A stretch of 64,000 nucleotides of DNA from Geomonas sp. RF6 (GCF_021044625.1 NZ_CP087999.1:5167001-5231000), one strand, 5' to 3'. Counted from the stretch's first letter, positions 27,840 to 37,990 are shown. A program made the numbers and translations. Notes: generated by a model not told the origin, from the letters alone.

Positions 27840-30335
27840 ATGACAGATGAGGAATTCGGCGTTAATGACCAGCTGGACAAGGTGATGGTCATCATCAAGT
27901 CCTTCCTGGAACACTTGGAGTATACCCTCGGGAAGGACAAGTACTCCGCGACGAAGTACGACAGCTTTAACGCCCTCGCCTACGCGGTCCGCGACCACCT
28001 GGTGGAGCGCTGGCTCGACACGCAGCAGGCTTACTATAACCTCGACAACAAGAGGGTGTACTATCTCTCCATGGAGTTCCTCATGGGGCGCACCCTGGGT
28101 AACGCCCTCATCAACCTCGGGATCATGGATGACTTTCGCGAAGCCCTCTCCTCCCTTGGCCACGATTTCGACGAGATTCTGGGACAGGAGCAGGACGCAG
28201 GGCTCGGCAACGGTGGCCTGGGGCGACTTGCCGCCTGCTTCATCGACTCCCTCGCCACCATGGGCTTTCCCGCCTACGGCTACGGCATCCGCTACGAGTA
28301 CGGGATCTTCCGACAGAACATAGTCGACGGCGCCCAGGTGGAGATACCGGACAACTGGCTGCGCTACCGCAACCCCTGGGAGCTCGACCGCCAGGAGCAC
28401 CTGCACACCGTAAAGTTCTACGGGCGCGTCATCACCACCATAAACAAGAACGGGAAGCTCGTGCGCGAGTGGATCGACACCGAAGACGTCATGGCCATGG
28501 CGTACGACACGCCGATTCCCGGATACGACACCCACAACGTGAACACGCTCCGGCTCTGGAGCGCGAAGTCGAGCCGCGAGTTCGACCTCAAGTTCTTCAA
28601 CGAGGGGAACTACATCCGTGCCGTGGAAAAGAAGATGCAGACGGAGACGATCTCCAAGGTCCTCTACCCCGCGGACAACGTCATCGAGGGGAAGGAGCTG
28701 CGCTTCAAGCAGGAGTACTTCCTCGCCTCCGCCACGATCCACGACGTGATCTACCGCTTCAAGAAGAAGCACAAGGATATGAGCCTTCTGCCGGAGAAGG
28801 CGGCGATCCAGCTGAACGACACCCACCCTACCCTGGCGATCCCGGAGCTCATGCGCGTCCTTCTCGACATCGAGGATCTGGAGTGGGAGGATGCCTGGGA
28901 GATCACCAGGAAGACCTTCGCCTACACCAACCACACCATCCTGCCGGAAGCGCTGGAGCAGTGGCCGGTATGGTTCTTCGAGCAGATCCTGCCGCGCCAC
29001 CTGCAGATCATCTACGAGATCAACGAGCGCTTCATCAAGGAAGTCCGTTCCCGCTTCCCGGACGACCCGGCGCGCCTAGCGCGCATGTCGATCGTGGAGG
29101 AGCACTGGGAGCGGAAGATCAGGATGGCGCACCTCGCCATCGTGGGGAGCCACTCGGTGAACGGCGTCGCGAAGCTGCACACGGAGATCCTGAAAAACGA
29201 CCTCTTCAGGGACTTCTACGAGATGTACCCGGAGCGCTTCAACAACAAGACAAACGGCATCACCCAGCGGCGCTGGCTGAAGATGGCGAACCCCCTCCTG
29301 TCGCAGCTTATTACCGACTACATCGGCGACGGCTGGACAAAGGACCTGTACAAGCTCGACAGACTGAGGGACTTCTCCACCGATGCCGCGTTTGTGGAGC
29401 GCTGGCAGCAGGTGAAAAGGAGCAACAAGGAGGGTCTTGCCGCCTACATCCTGAAGCACAACGGCGTCACCGTCGACCCCGACTCCCTCTTCGACTGCCA
29501 GGTAAAGAGGATCCACGAGTACAAGAGGCAGCTTTTGAACGTGCTGCACATCATCACGCTGTACAACCGCCTGAAGGAGAACCCGTCGCTCGACATCGTG
29601 CCGCGCACCTTCATCTTCGGCGGGAAGGCGGCGCCCGCCTATTTCATAGCGAAGCTGGTGATCCGCCTCATAAACGGCGTCGCCGCCGTGGTGAACAAGG
29701 ACCCGGACGTGGCGGACCGCCTGAAGGTAGTCTTCCTCTCCAACTACAGCGTCTCGCTGGCGGAGAAGATCTTCCCCGCCTCCGACCTCTCCGAGCAGAT
29801 CTCCACCGCCGGGACCGAAGCCTCCGGCACCGGAAACATGAAGTTCGCCCTGAACGGCGCCCTCACCATCGGGACGCTCGACGGCGCGAACATCGAGATC
29901 ATGGAGGAGGTCGGCCGCGACAACATCTTCATCTTCGGCCTCACCGCCGACGAGGTCAGCGACCTGAAACGGCGCGGCTACAACCCGCGCGACTACTACA
30001 ACGCCAACCCGGAGCTCAAGAAGACGCTCGATCTCATCTCCTCGGGATTCTTCTCCCCCGGCGCCCCCGATCTCTTTCGTCCCATCATCGAATCGCTGCT
30101 GAACCAGGGTGACAACTACATGCTCCTCGCAGACTACGCCTCCTACGTCGCCTGCCATCAGGAGGTGGCGCAGGTCTTCCGCGACCAGGCGGAGTGGGCA
30201 CGGCGCGCCATCCTCAACACGGCAGGGATGGGGCTCTTTTCCAGCGACCGCACCATCGACGAGTACGCCAGAGAGATATGGGGGATCAAGCCGGTGGATG
30301 TGCGACCAGTGGTCGACCGGCAACAGAGGCGCTGA
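27840..30335 (+). CDS. glgP: Glycogen/alpha-glucan phosphorylase
   Basis: Releases glucose-1-phosphate from glycogen. 831 aa, full length, of the E. coli/mammalian-like clade. N-terminal [21 protein letters not shown], active-site [29 protein letters not shown], and the PLP site [16 protein letters not shown] with the Schiff-base Lys. Start ATG follows AAGGTG. The stop overlaps the rarA start (TGATG). With the debranching-enzyme end at the right edge it supports glycogen storage. Confidence 0.97.
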   Translation: MTDEEFGVNDQLDKVMVIIKSFLEHLEYTLGKDKYSATKYDSFNALAYAVRDHLVERWLDTQQAYYNLDNKRVYYLSMEFLMGRTLGNALINLGIMDDFREALSSLGHDFDEILGQEQDAGLGNGGLGRLAACFIDSLATMGFPAYGYGIRYEYGIFRQNIVDGAQVEIPDNWLRYRNPWELDRQEHLHTVKFYGRVITTINKNGKLVREWIDTEDVMAMAYDTPIPGYDTHNVNTLRLWSAKSSREFDLKFFNEGNYIRAVEKKMQTETISKVLYPADNVIEGKELRFKQEYFLASATIHDVIYRFKKKHKDMSLLPEKAAIQLNDTHPTLAIPELMRVLLDIEDLEWEDAWEITRKTFAYTNHTILPEALEQWPVWFFEQILPRHLQIIYEINERFIKEVRSRFPDDPARLARMSIVEEHWERKIRMAHLAIVGSHSVNGVAKLHTEILKNDLFRDFYEMYPERFNNKTNGITQRRWLKMANPLLSQLITDYIGDGWTKDLYKLDRLRDFSTDAAFVERWQQVKRSNKEGLAAYILKHNGVTVDPDSLFDCQVKRIHEYKRQLLNVLHIITLYNRLKENPSLDIVPRTFIFGGKAAPAYFIAKLVIRLINGVAAVVNKDPDVADRLKVVFLSNYSVSLAEKIFPASDLSEQISTAGTEASGTGNMKFALNGALTIGTLDGANIEIMEEVGRDNIFIFGLTADEVSDLKRRGYNPRDYYNANPELKKTLDLISSGFFSPGAPDLFRPIIESLLNQGDNYMLLADYASYVACHQEVAQVFRDQAEWARRAILNTAGMGLFSSDRTIDEYAREIWGIKPVDVRPVVDRQQRR

Positions 30336-31642
30336 TGACGGATCTTTTCAGCGCGCAGAGCGCCCAGGCCGCTCCTCTGGCAGAGAGGATGCGCCCCCGT
30401 ACCATCTCCGAATACCTTGGCCAGACCCACCTTTTGGGGGAGGGGCGCCTGCTGCGCCGCCTCATCGAGACGGACCGGCTCACCTCCCTCATCTTCTGGG
30501 GCCCCCCCGGCAGCGGGAAGACGACCCTCGCCCGCATCATCGCCAACGCCACCGAGTCGCACTTCATCTTCTTCTCCGCCATCATGTCCGGCATAAAGGA
30601 GATCCGTGAAGTCGTGAAGGAGGCGCAGGATACGCTGCGCTACCACGGGCGGCGCACCATCCTCTTCGTGGACGAGATCCACCGCTTCAACAAGAGCCAG
30701 CAGGACGCCTTTCTCCCCTACGTCGAGCAGGGGACCTTCACCATCATCGGCGCCACGACGGAAAACCCCTCCTTCGAGGTCATCGCCCCCCTCCTCTCAC
30801 GCTGCAAGGTCCTCGTGCTGCAACCGCTCACGGCGGAGGAAGTGGTGTCGATCCTGTCGCGTGCGCTGGAAGACACGGAGCGCGGCCTGGGGGAACTCGG
30901 TCTCGCTGCGGACCCCGACGCGCTCGCCTTCATCGCGGAGCAGGCAGGGGGGGACGCGCGGGTAGCGCTGAACACGCTGGAGACCGCCTCGCGGCTGGCA
31001 CGGGAAGGGACGATAACACTGGATCTGGCCCGGGAGGCGGTGCAGAAAAAACCCCTTCTGTATGACAAGGGGGGGGAGGAGCACTATAACGTCATCTCCG
31101 CCTTCATAAAGTCCTTGCGCGGCAGCGACCCGGACGCGGCGCTGTACTGGCTCGCCCGGATGCTGGAGGCGGGGGAGGATCCCATCTTCATCCTGCGACG
31201 CATGGTGATCTTTGCCTCCGAGGACGTGGGGAACGCCGACCCGCGTGGGCTGCAGATGGCGGTCACCGCGCTGCAGGGGTTCCAGCTGGTGGGGCTTCCG
31301 GAGGGAAGGATCATCCTCGCCCAGGCGGTGACTTATCTTGCCACGGCGCCCAAGTCGAACGCGTCGTACCTGGGGATAGACGAGGCGCTCGCCGAGGTGC
31401 GCAAGAGCGGCGGGCTCCCGGTCCCGATGCATATCCGGAACGCCCCGACCCGCCTCATGAAGGAGCTCGACTACGGCAAGGGGTATCGCTACCCCCACGA
31501 CTACGGCGGGTACGTCCCCCAGAGCTATCTTCCGGAGCAGCTCTCCGGCAGGAAGTTCTACGACCCCGCCGGTCACGGCTACGAGAAGAGCATCAGGGAG
31601 CGGATGGCATGGCTTAAAGGGGAAAAGCCCGAGAAGGAATAG
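30335..31642 (+). CDS. rarA: Replication-associated AAA+ ATPase RarA (MgsA)
   Basis: 435-aa clamp-loader-like ATPase acting at stalled forks. RMRPRTISEYLGQTHLLG, Walker A WGPPGSGKTT, Walker B LFVDEIHRFNKSQQD, sensor 1 IGATTENPSF, C-terminal tetramerisation part (GKGYRYPHDYGGYVPQSYLP). Start ATG is in the TGATG junction with glgP; AGAGG upstream. The pairing with glgP is positional, not functional. Confidence 0.96.
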   Translation: MTDLFSAQSAQAAPLAERMRPRTISEYLGQTHLLGEGRLLRRLIETDRLTSLIFWGPPGSGKTTLARIIANATESHFIFFSAIMSGIKEIREVVKEAQDTLRYHGRRTILFVDEIHRFNKSQQDAFLPYVEQGTFTIIGATTENPSFEVIAPLLSRCKVLVLQPLTAEEVVSILSRALEDTERGLGELGLAADPDALAFIAEQAGGDARVALNTLETASRLAREGTITLDLAREAVQKKPLLYDKGGEEHYNVISAFIKSLRGSDPDAALYWLARMLEAGEDPIFILRRMVIFASEDVGNADPRGLQMAVTALQGFQLVGLPEGRIILAQAVTYLATAPKSNASYLGIDEALAEVRKSGGLPVPMHIRNAPTRLMKELDYGKGYRYPHDYGGYVPQSYLPEQLSGRKFYDPAGHGYEKSIRERMAWLKGEKPEKE

Positions 31643-31656
31643 GAAGAAGGCGGGAA

Positions 31657-31690
31657 CGCCAGCTCCTCCGGCTCCACGAAGGAGCTGGCG
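31657..31690. terminator. Strong hairpin after rarA
   Basis: An 11-bp perfect stem (CGCCAGCTCCT / AGGAGCTGGCG) with a 12-base loop, 14 bp after the rarA stop. No T-run follows at once, so its terminator role is probable only. Confidence 0.5.
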
Positions 31691-31910
31691 ATCTTCCTTC
31701 ACGCTCTCTCCGATCCCCAACGCCGCGCCTCCCCGATTCACCCCCCCCCCCGCCGCGCACTGCGCTGCCCCCCCCTCGAGAATCCCTCCGCGTCATCACC
31801 TGCCTGACAAACGGGCATCCGCTATTTTATTCGGCACGGATGCAGAAGCCCCCACCACCCCCCTGGCTCGAGAGTGCACACCTCACGCGCATTTTATACG
31901 CCCCGCGTAG
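31691..31910. other. Gene-free interval
   Basis: C-rich sequence with no gene or repeat recognised, between the rarA hairpin and the sigma-54-like box. Confidence 0.5.
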
Positions 31911-31928
31911 CTGGCATGCGAAGTGCTA
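31911..31928 (+). promoter_or_regulatory. Possible sigma-54 promoter for the ACT-like gene
   Basis: CTGGCATGCGAAGTGCT has GG and GC ten bases apart, with -12 TGC instead of TTGC. The gene start is ~140 bases downstream. Confidence 0.5.
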
Positions 31929-32068
31929 GTGTCGCAGCGGCGCTAACAACGGGTTAAAGGTTTGCGTCCGAAAAGCCCGATCTTTCCCGACACCGTCTCC
32001 GCGAGGGGGCGCCAAAGATCACCGCAAGGGCACCGACATGTGACATAGCCGTCACAAAAGGAGAGAAA

Positions 32069-32671
32069 ATGCCGTCAGCACAATCATCATGCCCCCTCGA
32101 GAGCACCACCCCCCTCATGCACGGCGAAGCCCATTCACGCCTCGAACGCGTCCGGCTACGCCCCAACAGCTACTCCCTCACCCTCAGAGGGTACCTCACC
32201 ACCGGTTGGGCCGGGAGGCTCGCCTCCGGGCTGGCGCAACACGGCATCAGCATCGTGAGGGGCGAGGCGGAACGCGACAGCTCCCACGTGTGGCACTCCT
32301 CGCTGGAGATAACCTGCACCTCCCCGGGGGAGCAACCGTTCGGCATCGACTACGTGGCGCTGGCGCAAAAGGAGCTCCGCGCGCATCACAAGGGGAAGGG
32401 AATCGAGCTGAAGGACTTCCGGCTGGAGCCGCCGGCGCGGCATGGCGGCAGTATCTACCTGGAGATAAAGGCCGAAGACCGGATCGGCTTTCTCGGCGAT
32501 CTCTTCGACTACTTGAGCTTCAAGTGCCTCTTCCCTGTAAGGATGACGATAGAAACGCTCGGCACCACCGTCTCCGACCGGCTCCTGCTCAGGGGTGTCG
32601 CCGGCTCCATCCCTTCCGATTCCGTGTACCACGGTCTGACCCGCGACCTGGAGGCCCTCACCAGAAGGTAG
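32069..32671 (+). CDS. Protein with two ACT-like domains
   Basis: 200 aa, no signal or membrane segment. Two stretches look like ACT folds: residues ~34-80 (SLTLRGYLTTGWAGRLASGL...ISIVRGEA) and ~125-180 (YLEIKAEDRIGFLGDLFDYL...VRMTIETLGTTVSDRLLLRG), as in the regulatory tail of GlnD. No catalytic domain, so likely a small-molecule sensor or regulator. ATG follows AAGGAG. It stands alone, upstream of pfkA (118-bp gap). Domain call is from pattern only; ligand unknown. Confidence 0.75.
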   Translation: MPSAQSSCPLESTTPLMHGEAHSRLERVRLRPNSYSLTLRGYLTTGWAGRLASGLAQHGISIVRGEAERDSSHVWHSSLEITCTSPGEQPFGIDYVALAQKELRAHHKGKGIELKDFRLEPPARHGGSIYLEIKAEDRIGFLGDLFDYLSFKCLFPVRMTIETLGTTVSDRLLLRGVAGSIPSDSVYHGLTRDLEALTRR

Positions 32672-32789
32672 CGTTACGGGAACATGCCCCGCAGTAGGCG
32701 CGTTTGAAAATTCCACCGGTGATGCTATATTCAACCAAGGCCTTGTTTTGCCAGCATTTCTAACACCTTCACCAACCTCGGGAGTAGAA

Positions 32790-33749
32790 ATGAAAAGAAT
32801 AGGCATTGTGACCAGCGGCGGTGACTGTTCCGGTATGAACGCCGCCATCAGGAGCGCCACCCGCACCGCCCTCGGCATGGGGGTCCAGGTGGTCGGCTTC
32901 CGCAAGGGGTACCTCGGGGTTCTGAAGGGGGATCACCTGGAAATGGGATCGAAGGAGGTGGCGGGGATCCTGCACCGCGGCGGCACCTTCCTGCAGTCGG
33001 CCAGGAGCGATGAATTCCGCACGGAGGCCGGACGGGAAAAGGCGGTCCGGCGCATCCGTGAGATCGGAGTGGAAGGGCTCGTCATCATCGGCGGGGACGG
33101 GTCGCTCAAGGGCGCCCTCGCCCTGCACCGGCTGGGGGTGCCTGTGATCGGTATCCCGGCGAGCATTGACAACGACATCCCCTTCACAGACATGGCGCTC
33201 GGGGTGGACACGGCGCTCAACAACATAATCTACGCGGTCGACTGCATAAAGGACACGGCAAGCTCGCACGACCGCGCCTTCGTCATAGAGGTCATGGGGA
33301 GAAATTCCGGCTACCTCGCCACGATGGCGGCGATCGCCACCGGTGCGGAGTACGCCATCATCCCGGAGGTGGAGGTCGATCTGGCAGAGCTTTGCAACCA
33401 GCTGCGCCACCGCTACGAGGAGGGGCGCAGCAACGCCATCATCCTCATGGCGGAGGGGGCGGGCAAGGCGGAGAACATAGCGGAGACGATAAAGGACGCC
33501 ATCGGCTTCGAGACGAGGGTCACCGTCCTCGGCCACTATCAGCGGGGGGGGGCACCGTCGTATTTCGACAGGATGATCGGCAGCCGCCTTGGAAACGTGG
33601 CCGCGAAGCTCCTCCTTGCGGGGGAGCGCGGCAAGATGGTGGGACTCAATTGCAGCGAGATAGTAGCTACCCCGCTGGAGAGCGTGGTGGTGAGCGAGAA
33701 GAGGCAGCAGGACGAGCTCTTCGGCCTTGCCGCGATACTCGGGGTGTAG
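32790..33749 (+). CDS. pfkA: 6-phosphofructokinase
   Basis: Glycolytic kinase, 319 aa, normal for bacterial PfkA. GGDCSGMNAAIR at the N-terminus, GGDGSLKGAL (Gly after the Asp marks the ATP-using type), IPASIDNDIPFTD (catalytic Asp), VEVMGRNSGYLA, IPEVEVDL, LGHYQRGGAPSYFDR. The residue where PPi-dependent enzymes have Lys in PKTIDND is not Lys here, in line with ATP. ATG chosen for GGGAG five bases upstream. Confidence 0.95.
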   Translation: MKRIGIVTSGGDCSGMNAAIRSATRTALGMGVQVVGFRKGYLGVLKGDHLEMGSKEVAGILHRGGTFLQSARSDEFRTEAGREKAVRRIREIGVEGLVIIGGDGSLKGALALHRLGVPVIGIPASIDNDIPFTDMALGVDTALNNIIYAVDCIKDTASSHDRAFVIEVMGRNSGYLATMAAIATGAEYAIIPEVEVDLAELCNQLRHRYEEGRSNAIILMAEGAGKAENIAETIKDAIGFETRVTVLGHYQRGGAPSYFDRMIGSRLGNVAAKLLLAGERGKMVGLNCSEIVATPLESVVVSEKRQQDELFGLAAILGV

Positions 33750-33752
33750 CGG

Positions 33753-34205
33753 CTAGCGCATCCCCAGCCTGTCCCGCAGAAGCCCGAGGTACCTGTTCAG
33801 CGGGTGGCTGCGGGGAAGCTTGGCGATCACGGGGGGCTTCCGGGTTCCGATCTTGTTCAGGAGGGCCTTGATCTCGTCGTTGCCGCCGACGGACATGCCG
33901 TTACGCAGCGCCGTCAGCGCCTCCACCTTGCTTCCGGCGAGAAGGTGGATTTTGGCCATGTTCAGGAAGTGCGCCGGGTTTCCTGCATCAGCTTCCAGCG
34001 AGGCATTGCAAAGATCCATCCCCCGCTTCACCTGCCCGCGTTCCTTCGCTATACAGTAACCGAGGTACGAATACCAGGACCGGTCATCCTTCAGTTTGAG
34101 CGCACGCTCCAGCTTCGCCAAAGCCGCGGGGGTCTCCCCGATCGCCAGAGCAGCGACCGCCCCGTCAAACAACCTCTCCCCCTCGGCAGCAATAGCACTA
34201 TCCAT
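33753..34205 (-). CDS. Small TPR-like protein
   Basis: 150 aa, helical, with TPR-like repeats (AALAKLERALKLKDDRSWYSYLGYC; GMDLCNASLEADAGNPAHFLNMAKIHLLAGS) and a conserved-looking C-terminal HPLNRYLGLLRDRLG. ATG at 34205 chosen for AGGAGG/GGGGAG just upstream; a longer frame starts at 34250 without a site. Convergent with pfkA (3 bp apart). Probably a protein-protein adaptor. Confidence 0.75.
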   Translation of the reverse strand: MDSAIAAEGERLFDGAVAALAIGETPAALAKLERALKLKDDRSWYSYLGYCIAKERGQVKRGMDLCNASLEADAGNPAHFLNMAKIHLLAGSKVEALTALRNGMSVGGNDEIKALLNKIGTRKPPVIAKLPRSHPLNRYLGLLRDRLGMR

Positions 34206-34310
34206 TCCGCTCCCCCTCCTGCACAGCCGTTTCATCACTATATCGCACAATGTGCAGTGCGCCGGATGAAATCTGCTGGCGAAGCAGCAGCCGGCACGAG
34301 CACTGCGTTG

Positions 34311-34940
34311 CTACCTTCCCAGCAGTGGAAGGAGGTCCAGATGCCGGTCTATTCTCGCCAGCGCGGGTATCGCCCCCCGGTACGCCACAAAGGGGACACC
34401 GGCCGAGTCGGCGGCGCGACGATCAAGATCGGAGTCGCCGACAAAGAGCGCCTCGGCAGGTTCCAGCGCGTAATGCTCCAGCACCTTGAAGAGGGGCTCC
34501 GGATGGGGCTTCGGGTTGGTGACGCGCGCGGCGGTCATGACGCAGCTGAAGTACCCGTCCAGCCCGAAGATCCCGAGAAGCGCCTCCATCGAGCTTGCCC
34601 GGTTGGTGCAGATGGCGAGCTCCACACTCCCCTTCAGCGCCTCCAGCGTCTCGCGCAGCCCCTCCTCCATGCGCATGAGGGGGAGGAGCTTCATGTAGTT
34701 GATGCTCGCGGCGTACTGCAGCGCCTGGGGAACGCGCGCGTCATCGCCGCGGAAGAGGTGGTCGAGAACGTCGCGACTGCAGTAGGTATGCAGCACCGTC
34801 ATCGTTTCCAGATCGTTCCGGTCGAGGGGCGGCTTTCCGAACTGCTGCAGAATCTCACTGTAGAAGGCGAAGTTGGCCTCGAAGGAGTCGAACATCACCC
34901 CGTCGCAATCGTAAATCACAGCCTTTATCTGGTCCCGCAC
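34311..34940 (-). CDS. HAD-family phosphatase (phosphoglycolate-phosphatase-like)
   Basis: 209 aa. HAD motifs: I IYDCDGVMFDS, II ICTNRAS, III KPHPEP, IV FVGDSDLDRRAA, with an alpha-helical cap of the Gph type between I and II. Start is GTG with GGAGG three bases upstream. Substrate not predictable; Gph, PpaX or a nucleotide phosphatase are all possible. Confidence 0.88.
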   Translation of the reverse strand: MRDQIKAVIYDCDGVMFDSFEANFAFYSEILQQFGKPPLDRNDLETMTVLHTYCSRDVLDHLFRGDDARVPQALQYAASINYMKLLPLMRMEEGLRETLEALKGSVELAICTNRASSMEALLGIFGLDGYFSCVMTAARVTNPKPHPEPLFKVLEHYALEPAEALFVGDSDLDRRAADSAGVPFVAYRGAIPALARIDRHLDLLPLLGR

Positions 34941-34960
34941 AGATCCTCCGGGATCTCAAG

Positions 34961-35014
34961 AAAAGGGGACAGGCTACTTTTATCTCTGAAAAGAAAGTGG
35001 CCTGTCCCCTTTTT
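34961..35014. terminator. GGGGACAGGC-type hairpin, bidirectional terminator form
   Basis: AAAAGGGGACAGGC and GCCTGTCCCCTTTT flank a central A/T-rich region with a further partial match. A-run before and T-run after fit termination in both directions. Same family as 6247-6280. Confidence 0.7.
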
Positions 35015-35026
35015 AACTGCACCGGC

Positions 35027-35323
35027 TCAGCCGGAAGCGTTGTTTTTCAGGTACTCTTCCCACTCGATGGGAAGCATGTGCTTCTTCTTGTTGTTGCATT
35101 CCTTGCAGCAGGGGACCACGTTGCCACGGGTGCTCTTCCCGCCGCGGATGACCGGGACGATGTGGTCCATGGAGAGCTCCCCTGCGGGAAAGGTCCCGCC
35201 GCACCAGTGACACGATCCCCTGGCAATCCGGTTCTTCCACCACTGGGTTTTCCTGAGCTCCCGGGCCTTCTCACGCTCCCGCTTTATCTCCTGCTCTGAA
35301 ACCTCGATTATGAAGTAATCCAC
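35027..35323 (-). CDS. Small HNH-domain protein
   Basis: 98 aa. HNH nuclease module with zinc ligands CHWCGG and CCKEC, and the catalytic-type core LSMDHIVPVIRGGKSTRGNVVP. A Lys/Arg/Glu-rich helix precedes it. Start is GTG preceded by AAGGT. Last of the acyltransferase-rnhA-HNH group (27-bp gap). Could be a nicking/repair nuclease; no phage or mobile context. Confidence 0.88.
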   Translation of the reverse strand: MDYFIIEVSEQEIKREREKARELRKTQWWKNRIARGSCHWCGGTFPAGELSMDHIVPVIRGGKSTRGNVVPCCKECNNKKKHMLPIEWEEYLKNNASG

Positions 35324-35350
35324 TCTCTACCTTCTATACCGATCCGGCTG

Positions 35351-35812
35351 TCACCGGGCGCGAAGCTTCGTGGCGGCACTTCTGCGCACGGTGTCGATGG
35401 CGCAGCGGGCGAGCTCGTCGCAGCGTTCGTTCTCGTCGTGCCCGTTGTGGCCGCGCACCCAGACCCAGCGCACCTTGTGCTGGTTGCAAAGCTCCATCAG
35501 GCGCTCCCAGAGGTCGCGGTTCAGCACCGGCTCCTTCTTGCTGTTCACCCACCCCCGCCGCACCCATCCGGGAAGCCATTCCGTCATCCCCTTCACAAGG
35601 TACTGCGAATCGGTGGTAATCGTCACTTCGCACGGCCGGTTCAGCGCCTCCAGCCCCTTTATGGCCGCGGTCAGTTCCATCCTGTTGTTGGTGGTCAACT
35701 CCTCGCCGCCGGAGATCTCCTTTTCCTTCTCTCCACAGCGCAGGATGGAGCCGTACCCCCCTACTCCGGGGTTACCGCTGCAGGCACCGTCACAGAATAT
35801 TTCAACGTGCAT
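35351..35812 (-). CDS. rnhA: Ribonuclease HI
   Basis: Cuts RNA in RNA-DNA hybrids. 153 aa with all four carboxylates: [34 protein letters not shown], and NERCDELAR, plus the HNGHDENE handle. ATG at 35812 lies inside the acyltransferase 3' end (11-bp overlap) with GGGAG seven bases upstream. Confidence 0.96.
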   Translation of the reverse strand: MHVEIFCDGACSGNPGVGGYGSILRCGEKEKEISGGEELTTNNRMELTAAIKGLEALNRPCEVTITTDSQYLVKGMTEWLPGWVRRGWVNSKKEPVLNRDLWERLMELCNQHKVRWVWVRGHNGHDENERCDELARCAIDTVRRSAATKLRAR

Positions 35813-36449
35813 CCGAAATCTCCCTGCCAAGCAGTGTTGCTATCTCTCCCATGACGCGGTCCACGATCATCTGGTGCGTCTCCTTGCAGTCGGGGAGGAG
35901 GTAAAGGTCGTCGAAGTTCAACGGCTTTCCGAAGGCGACGCTCCCCTGTGCCCCGAAGGCGGGGAAGGGCCAGTGGTTCACTCCGCTGATGGCGGCGGGA
36001 ACGACAACCGGCTTCGAGTCATAGATGATCTTCCCGACGCCGCGGTTACCCTTCCCGAGCTGCCCGTCCTTGTGCCTCGTCCCCTCCGGAAAGAGCATGA
36101 CCTTGTGGTCGACGAGGAGCTCCTTGATCCTGTTCCCGGCGCGGATGTCCCTGCCGCGGCGGACAGGGAAGGCGCCCCAGGAGGAGTACACGGCCCCCAT
36201 GAGCCGGTTTCGGAAGAGCTCTTCCTTCGCCGGAGCCCAGATCATCTGCATGGGGTGGTTGCGCAGCACGGCCCAGGGGAGAAAAACGGTATCGTAGGCG
36301 GAGATGTGGTTGCTGGCAATGAGGACGCCGCCGGATTTCGGGATGTTGTCGGCCCCGGAGACGCGGAAACGGTTTACTCTTGCGGCATAGACGCCGATTA
36401 CGCGGGCGGAGAAGGTGACCCAGAAACGGCGCAGCAGTGAAACCTTCAA
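35802..36449 (-). CDS. 1-acyl-glycerol-3-phosphate acyltransferase (PlsC family)
   Basis: 215 aa membrane-associated acyltransferase of phospholipid synthesis. HxxxxD motif NHISAYD (~47), [12 protein letters not shown], and VPAAISG. Start codon is TTG (36449) with AGAGG six bases upstream. Coupled to rnhA by overlap. Confidence 0.92.
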   Translation of the reverse strand: MKVSLLRRFWVTFSARVIGVYAARVNRFRVSGADNIPKSGGVLIASNHISAYDTVFLPWAVLRNHPMQMIWAPAKEELFRNRLMGAVYSSWGAFPVRRGRDIRAGNRIKELLVDHKVMLFPEGTRHKDGQLGKGNRGVGKIIYDSKPVVVPAAISGVNHWPFPAFGAQGSVAFGKPLNFDDLYLLPDCKETHQMIVDRVMGEIATLLGREISDAR

Positions 36450-36550
36450 GAAGACCTCTTCGGGAGGGAAATGGCTACGGTTATCGGTTTATAGCATGAA
36501 TGACGCGCGGCGGGCAACCCGTTTCCCGCGGCTCTACCGGGGACGGGAGC

Positions 36551-37579
36551 TCAGCTCTCCGAGGCGCCGTCCCAGACACCTTCGATGCGGGAGTCGCACG
36601 ACGGGCAGCACCCGGTGGACAGGAGGTTCTTCTCCACGAGGTAGCCGTATCTCCTGATGAGGAGGGCGCCGCAGCCGGGACAGTAGGTATTTCCCCCCCC
36701 CTCCCCCGGGACGTTTCCCTGGTACACGTAGTGAAGCCCGGCATAGACGCCGGTACTGACGGCGGCGCGGAGACTTTCGGTAGGGGTCGGAGGGAGGTCG
36801 CTCATCTTGTAGCGCGGCGAGAAGCGGGTCACGTGCCACGGCGTGGAGGGGCCGAGCTCGTCGGCGATGAAGCGGGCGATCCCCTGCAGCTGCTCATCGT
36901 CGTCGTTGCGCCCCGGGATCACCAGGGTGGTGAGCTCAATCCAGATCCCCAGCTTCTTGTAGTGCCTGATGCACTCCAGCACCTCGTCGAGCGAGGCCTG
37001 CACCGTCTCGCGGTAGAAGCGCTCGGTGAACCCCTTGAGGTCGATGTTGGCGGCATCGAGATAGGGAGCGATCCGTTTCAGCGGTTCTTCCTCGATGTAG
37101 CCGTTGGTGACGAAAACGTTCTTCAGCCCCGCCTCCTTGGCAAGGACTGCGGTGTCGTAGGCATACTCATAGAAGATGGTCGGCTCCGTGTAGGTATAGG
37201 CGATGGAGCGGCACCCGGCGTCGACCGCCCGCTTCACTATCTCCTCAGGGGAGAGGTCGTGTCCGGAGCCTTCCACATCGGGGGGGTATGGCTGGGCGAT
37301 GCCGTAATTCTGGCAGTGCAGGCAGCGGAAGTTGCACCCGACGGTCGAGACTGAATAACTGGTGGTGCCGGGAAGGAGGTGAAAGAGGGGCTTCTTTTGG
37401 ATGGGGTCCACCTGCTCCGCCACTGCGCGGCGGTAGACCAGGGAGTAGAGCGTGCCGTCGCGGTTTTCCCGCACCCGGCAATGGCCGCGCTGTCCTGAGG
37501 TGATGAGGCAGCGGAAGCGGCACAGACCGCAGCGGACCTTCGACTCCTCCAGCTTCTCGTAGAACATGGCCTCTTTCAT
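36551..37579 (-). CDS. amrS: AmmeMemoRadiSam-system radical SAM protein AmrS
   Basis: 342 aa. Radical SAM cluster CNFRCLHC in TVGCNFRCLHCQNYGI (~70-85), CGLCRFRCLITSGQRGHCRVR Cys-rich N-terminus, TYTEPTIFYEYA, and a C-terminal zinc ribbon (YCPGCGALL...CCPSCDS). AmrS is usually co-inherited with MEMO (AmrA) and AMMECR1 (AmrB); neither is near. ATG at 37579 follows GGAGG ten bases upstream. Substrate of the family is not known to me. Confidence 0.92.
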   Translation of the reverse strand: MKEAMFYEKLEESKVRCGLCRFRCLITSGQRGHCRVRENRDGTLYSLVYRRAVAEQVDPIQKKPLFHLLPGTTSYSVSTVGCNFRCLHCQNYGIAQPYPPDVEGSGHDLSPEEIVKRAVDAGCRSIAYTYTEPTIFYEYAYDTAVLAKEAGLKNVFVTNGYIEEEPLKRIAPYLDAANIDLKGFTERFYRETVQASLDEVLECIRHYKKLGIWIELTTLVIPGRNDDDEQLQGIARFIADELGPSTPWHVTRFSPRYKMSDLPPTPTESLRAAVSTGVYAGLHYVYQGNVPGEGGGNTYCPGCGALLIRRYGYLVEKNLLSTGCCPSCDSRIEGVWDGASES

Positions 37580-37751
37580 CCGGACAGGTCCTCCCTCCAG
37601 GTGACAGTGGCGCCAGCTACGCACCGGGTTCAACCTTAGCATCTTCGGCGGGATTTTCCAGCGATAAGCCGCGAAAACATTGAAAAAAACGTGTATCCCT
37701 CAGTTGCGGGTACGGGGTTTTGTGCCACTTCCGGTCACCAGATTTAAGCTA
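37580..37751. other. Upstream region of amrS
   Basis: Upstream sequence with no clear promoter or gene, bounded on the right by a dispersed repeat. Confidence 0.4.
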
Positions 37752-37852
37752 AGCTGTCGGCAGTGCGACCCTCCCCTTTCAACCCATCCCCACCCTGTCC
37801 CTCCCCTTGAAAGGGAGGGGACGCCTGAGCTCCTGCTCTGCTAAAGGAACTG
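37752..37852. repeat. CCCTTGAAAGGG repeat, internally deleted copy
   Basis: Matches 22900-23045 at both ends but lacks the middle, so the arms CTCCCCTTTCAA and CCCATCCCCACC abut. Ends CTGAGCTCCTGC(C/T)CTGCTAAAGG in both. Confidence 0.8.
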
Positions 37853-37889
37853 TATCCGCTCTCTGACAGGAGGGGACGCTGGTGGCGCC

Positions 37890-37990
37890 GCGCTGGAGCA
37901 CAGGCTTCCCAGCCTGTAGCCGCGGCGCCAGCCGCGCGGTCTGTGGCGGCTGCGCCGCCATCGCAGGCAAGATGCCTACGCTCCAGCGCG
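37890..37990. repeat. 101-bp palindromic element with 17-bp inverted ends
   Basis: Starts CGCGCTGGAGCACAGGC and ends with a complement matching 15 of 17 bases. Inside is a long GC palindrome (GGCGGCTGCGCCGCC). No coding potential. Resembles a MITE or REP-type element. Confidence 0.75.

Noticed and set aside
28469-30112. 547-codon open frame inside glgP
   Set aside because: Shifted frame of glgP with Arg/Pro/His-rich composition; glgP itself is intact.
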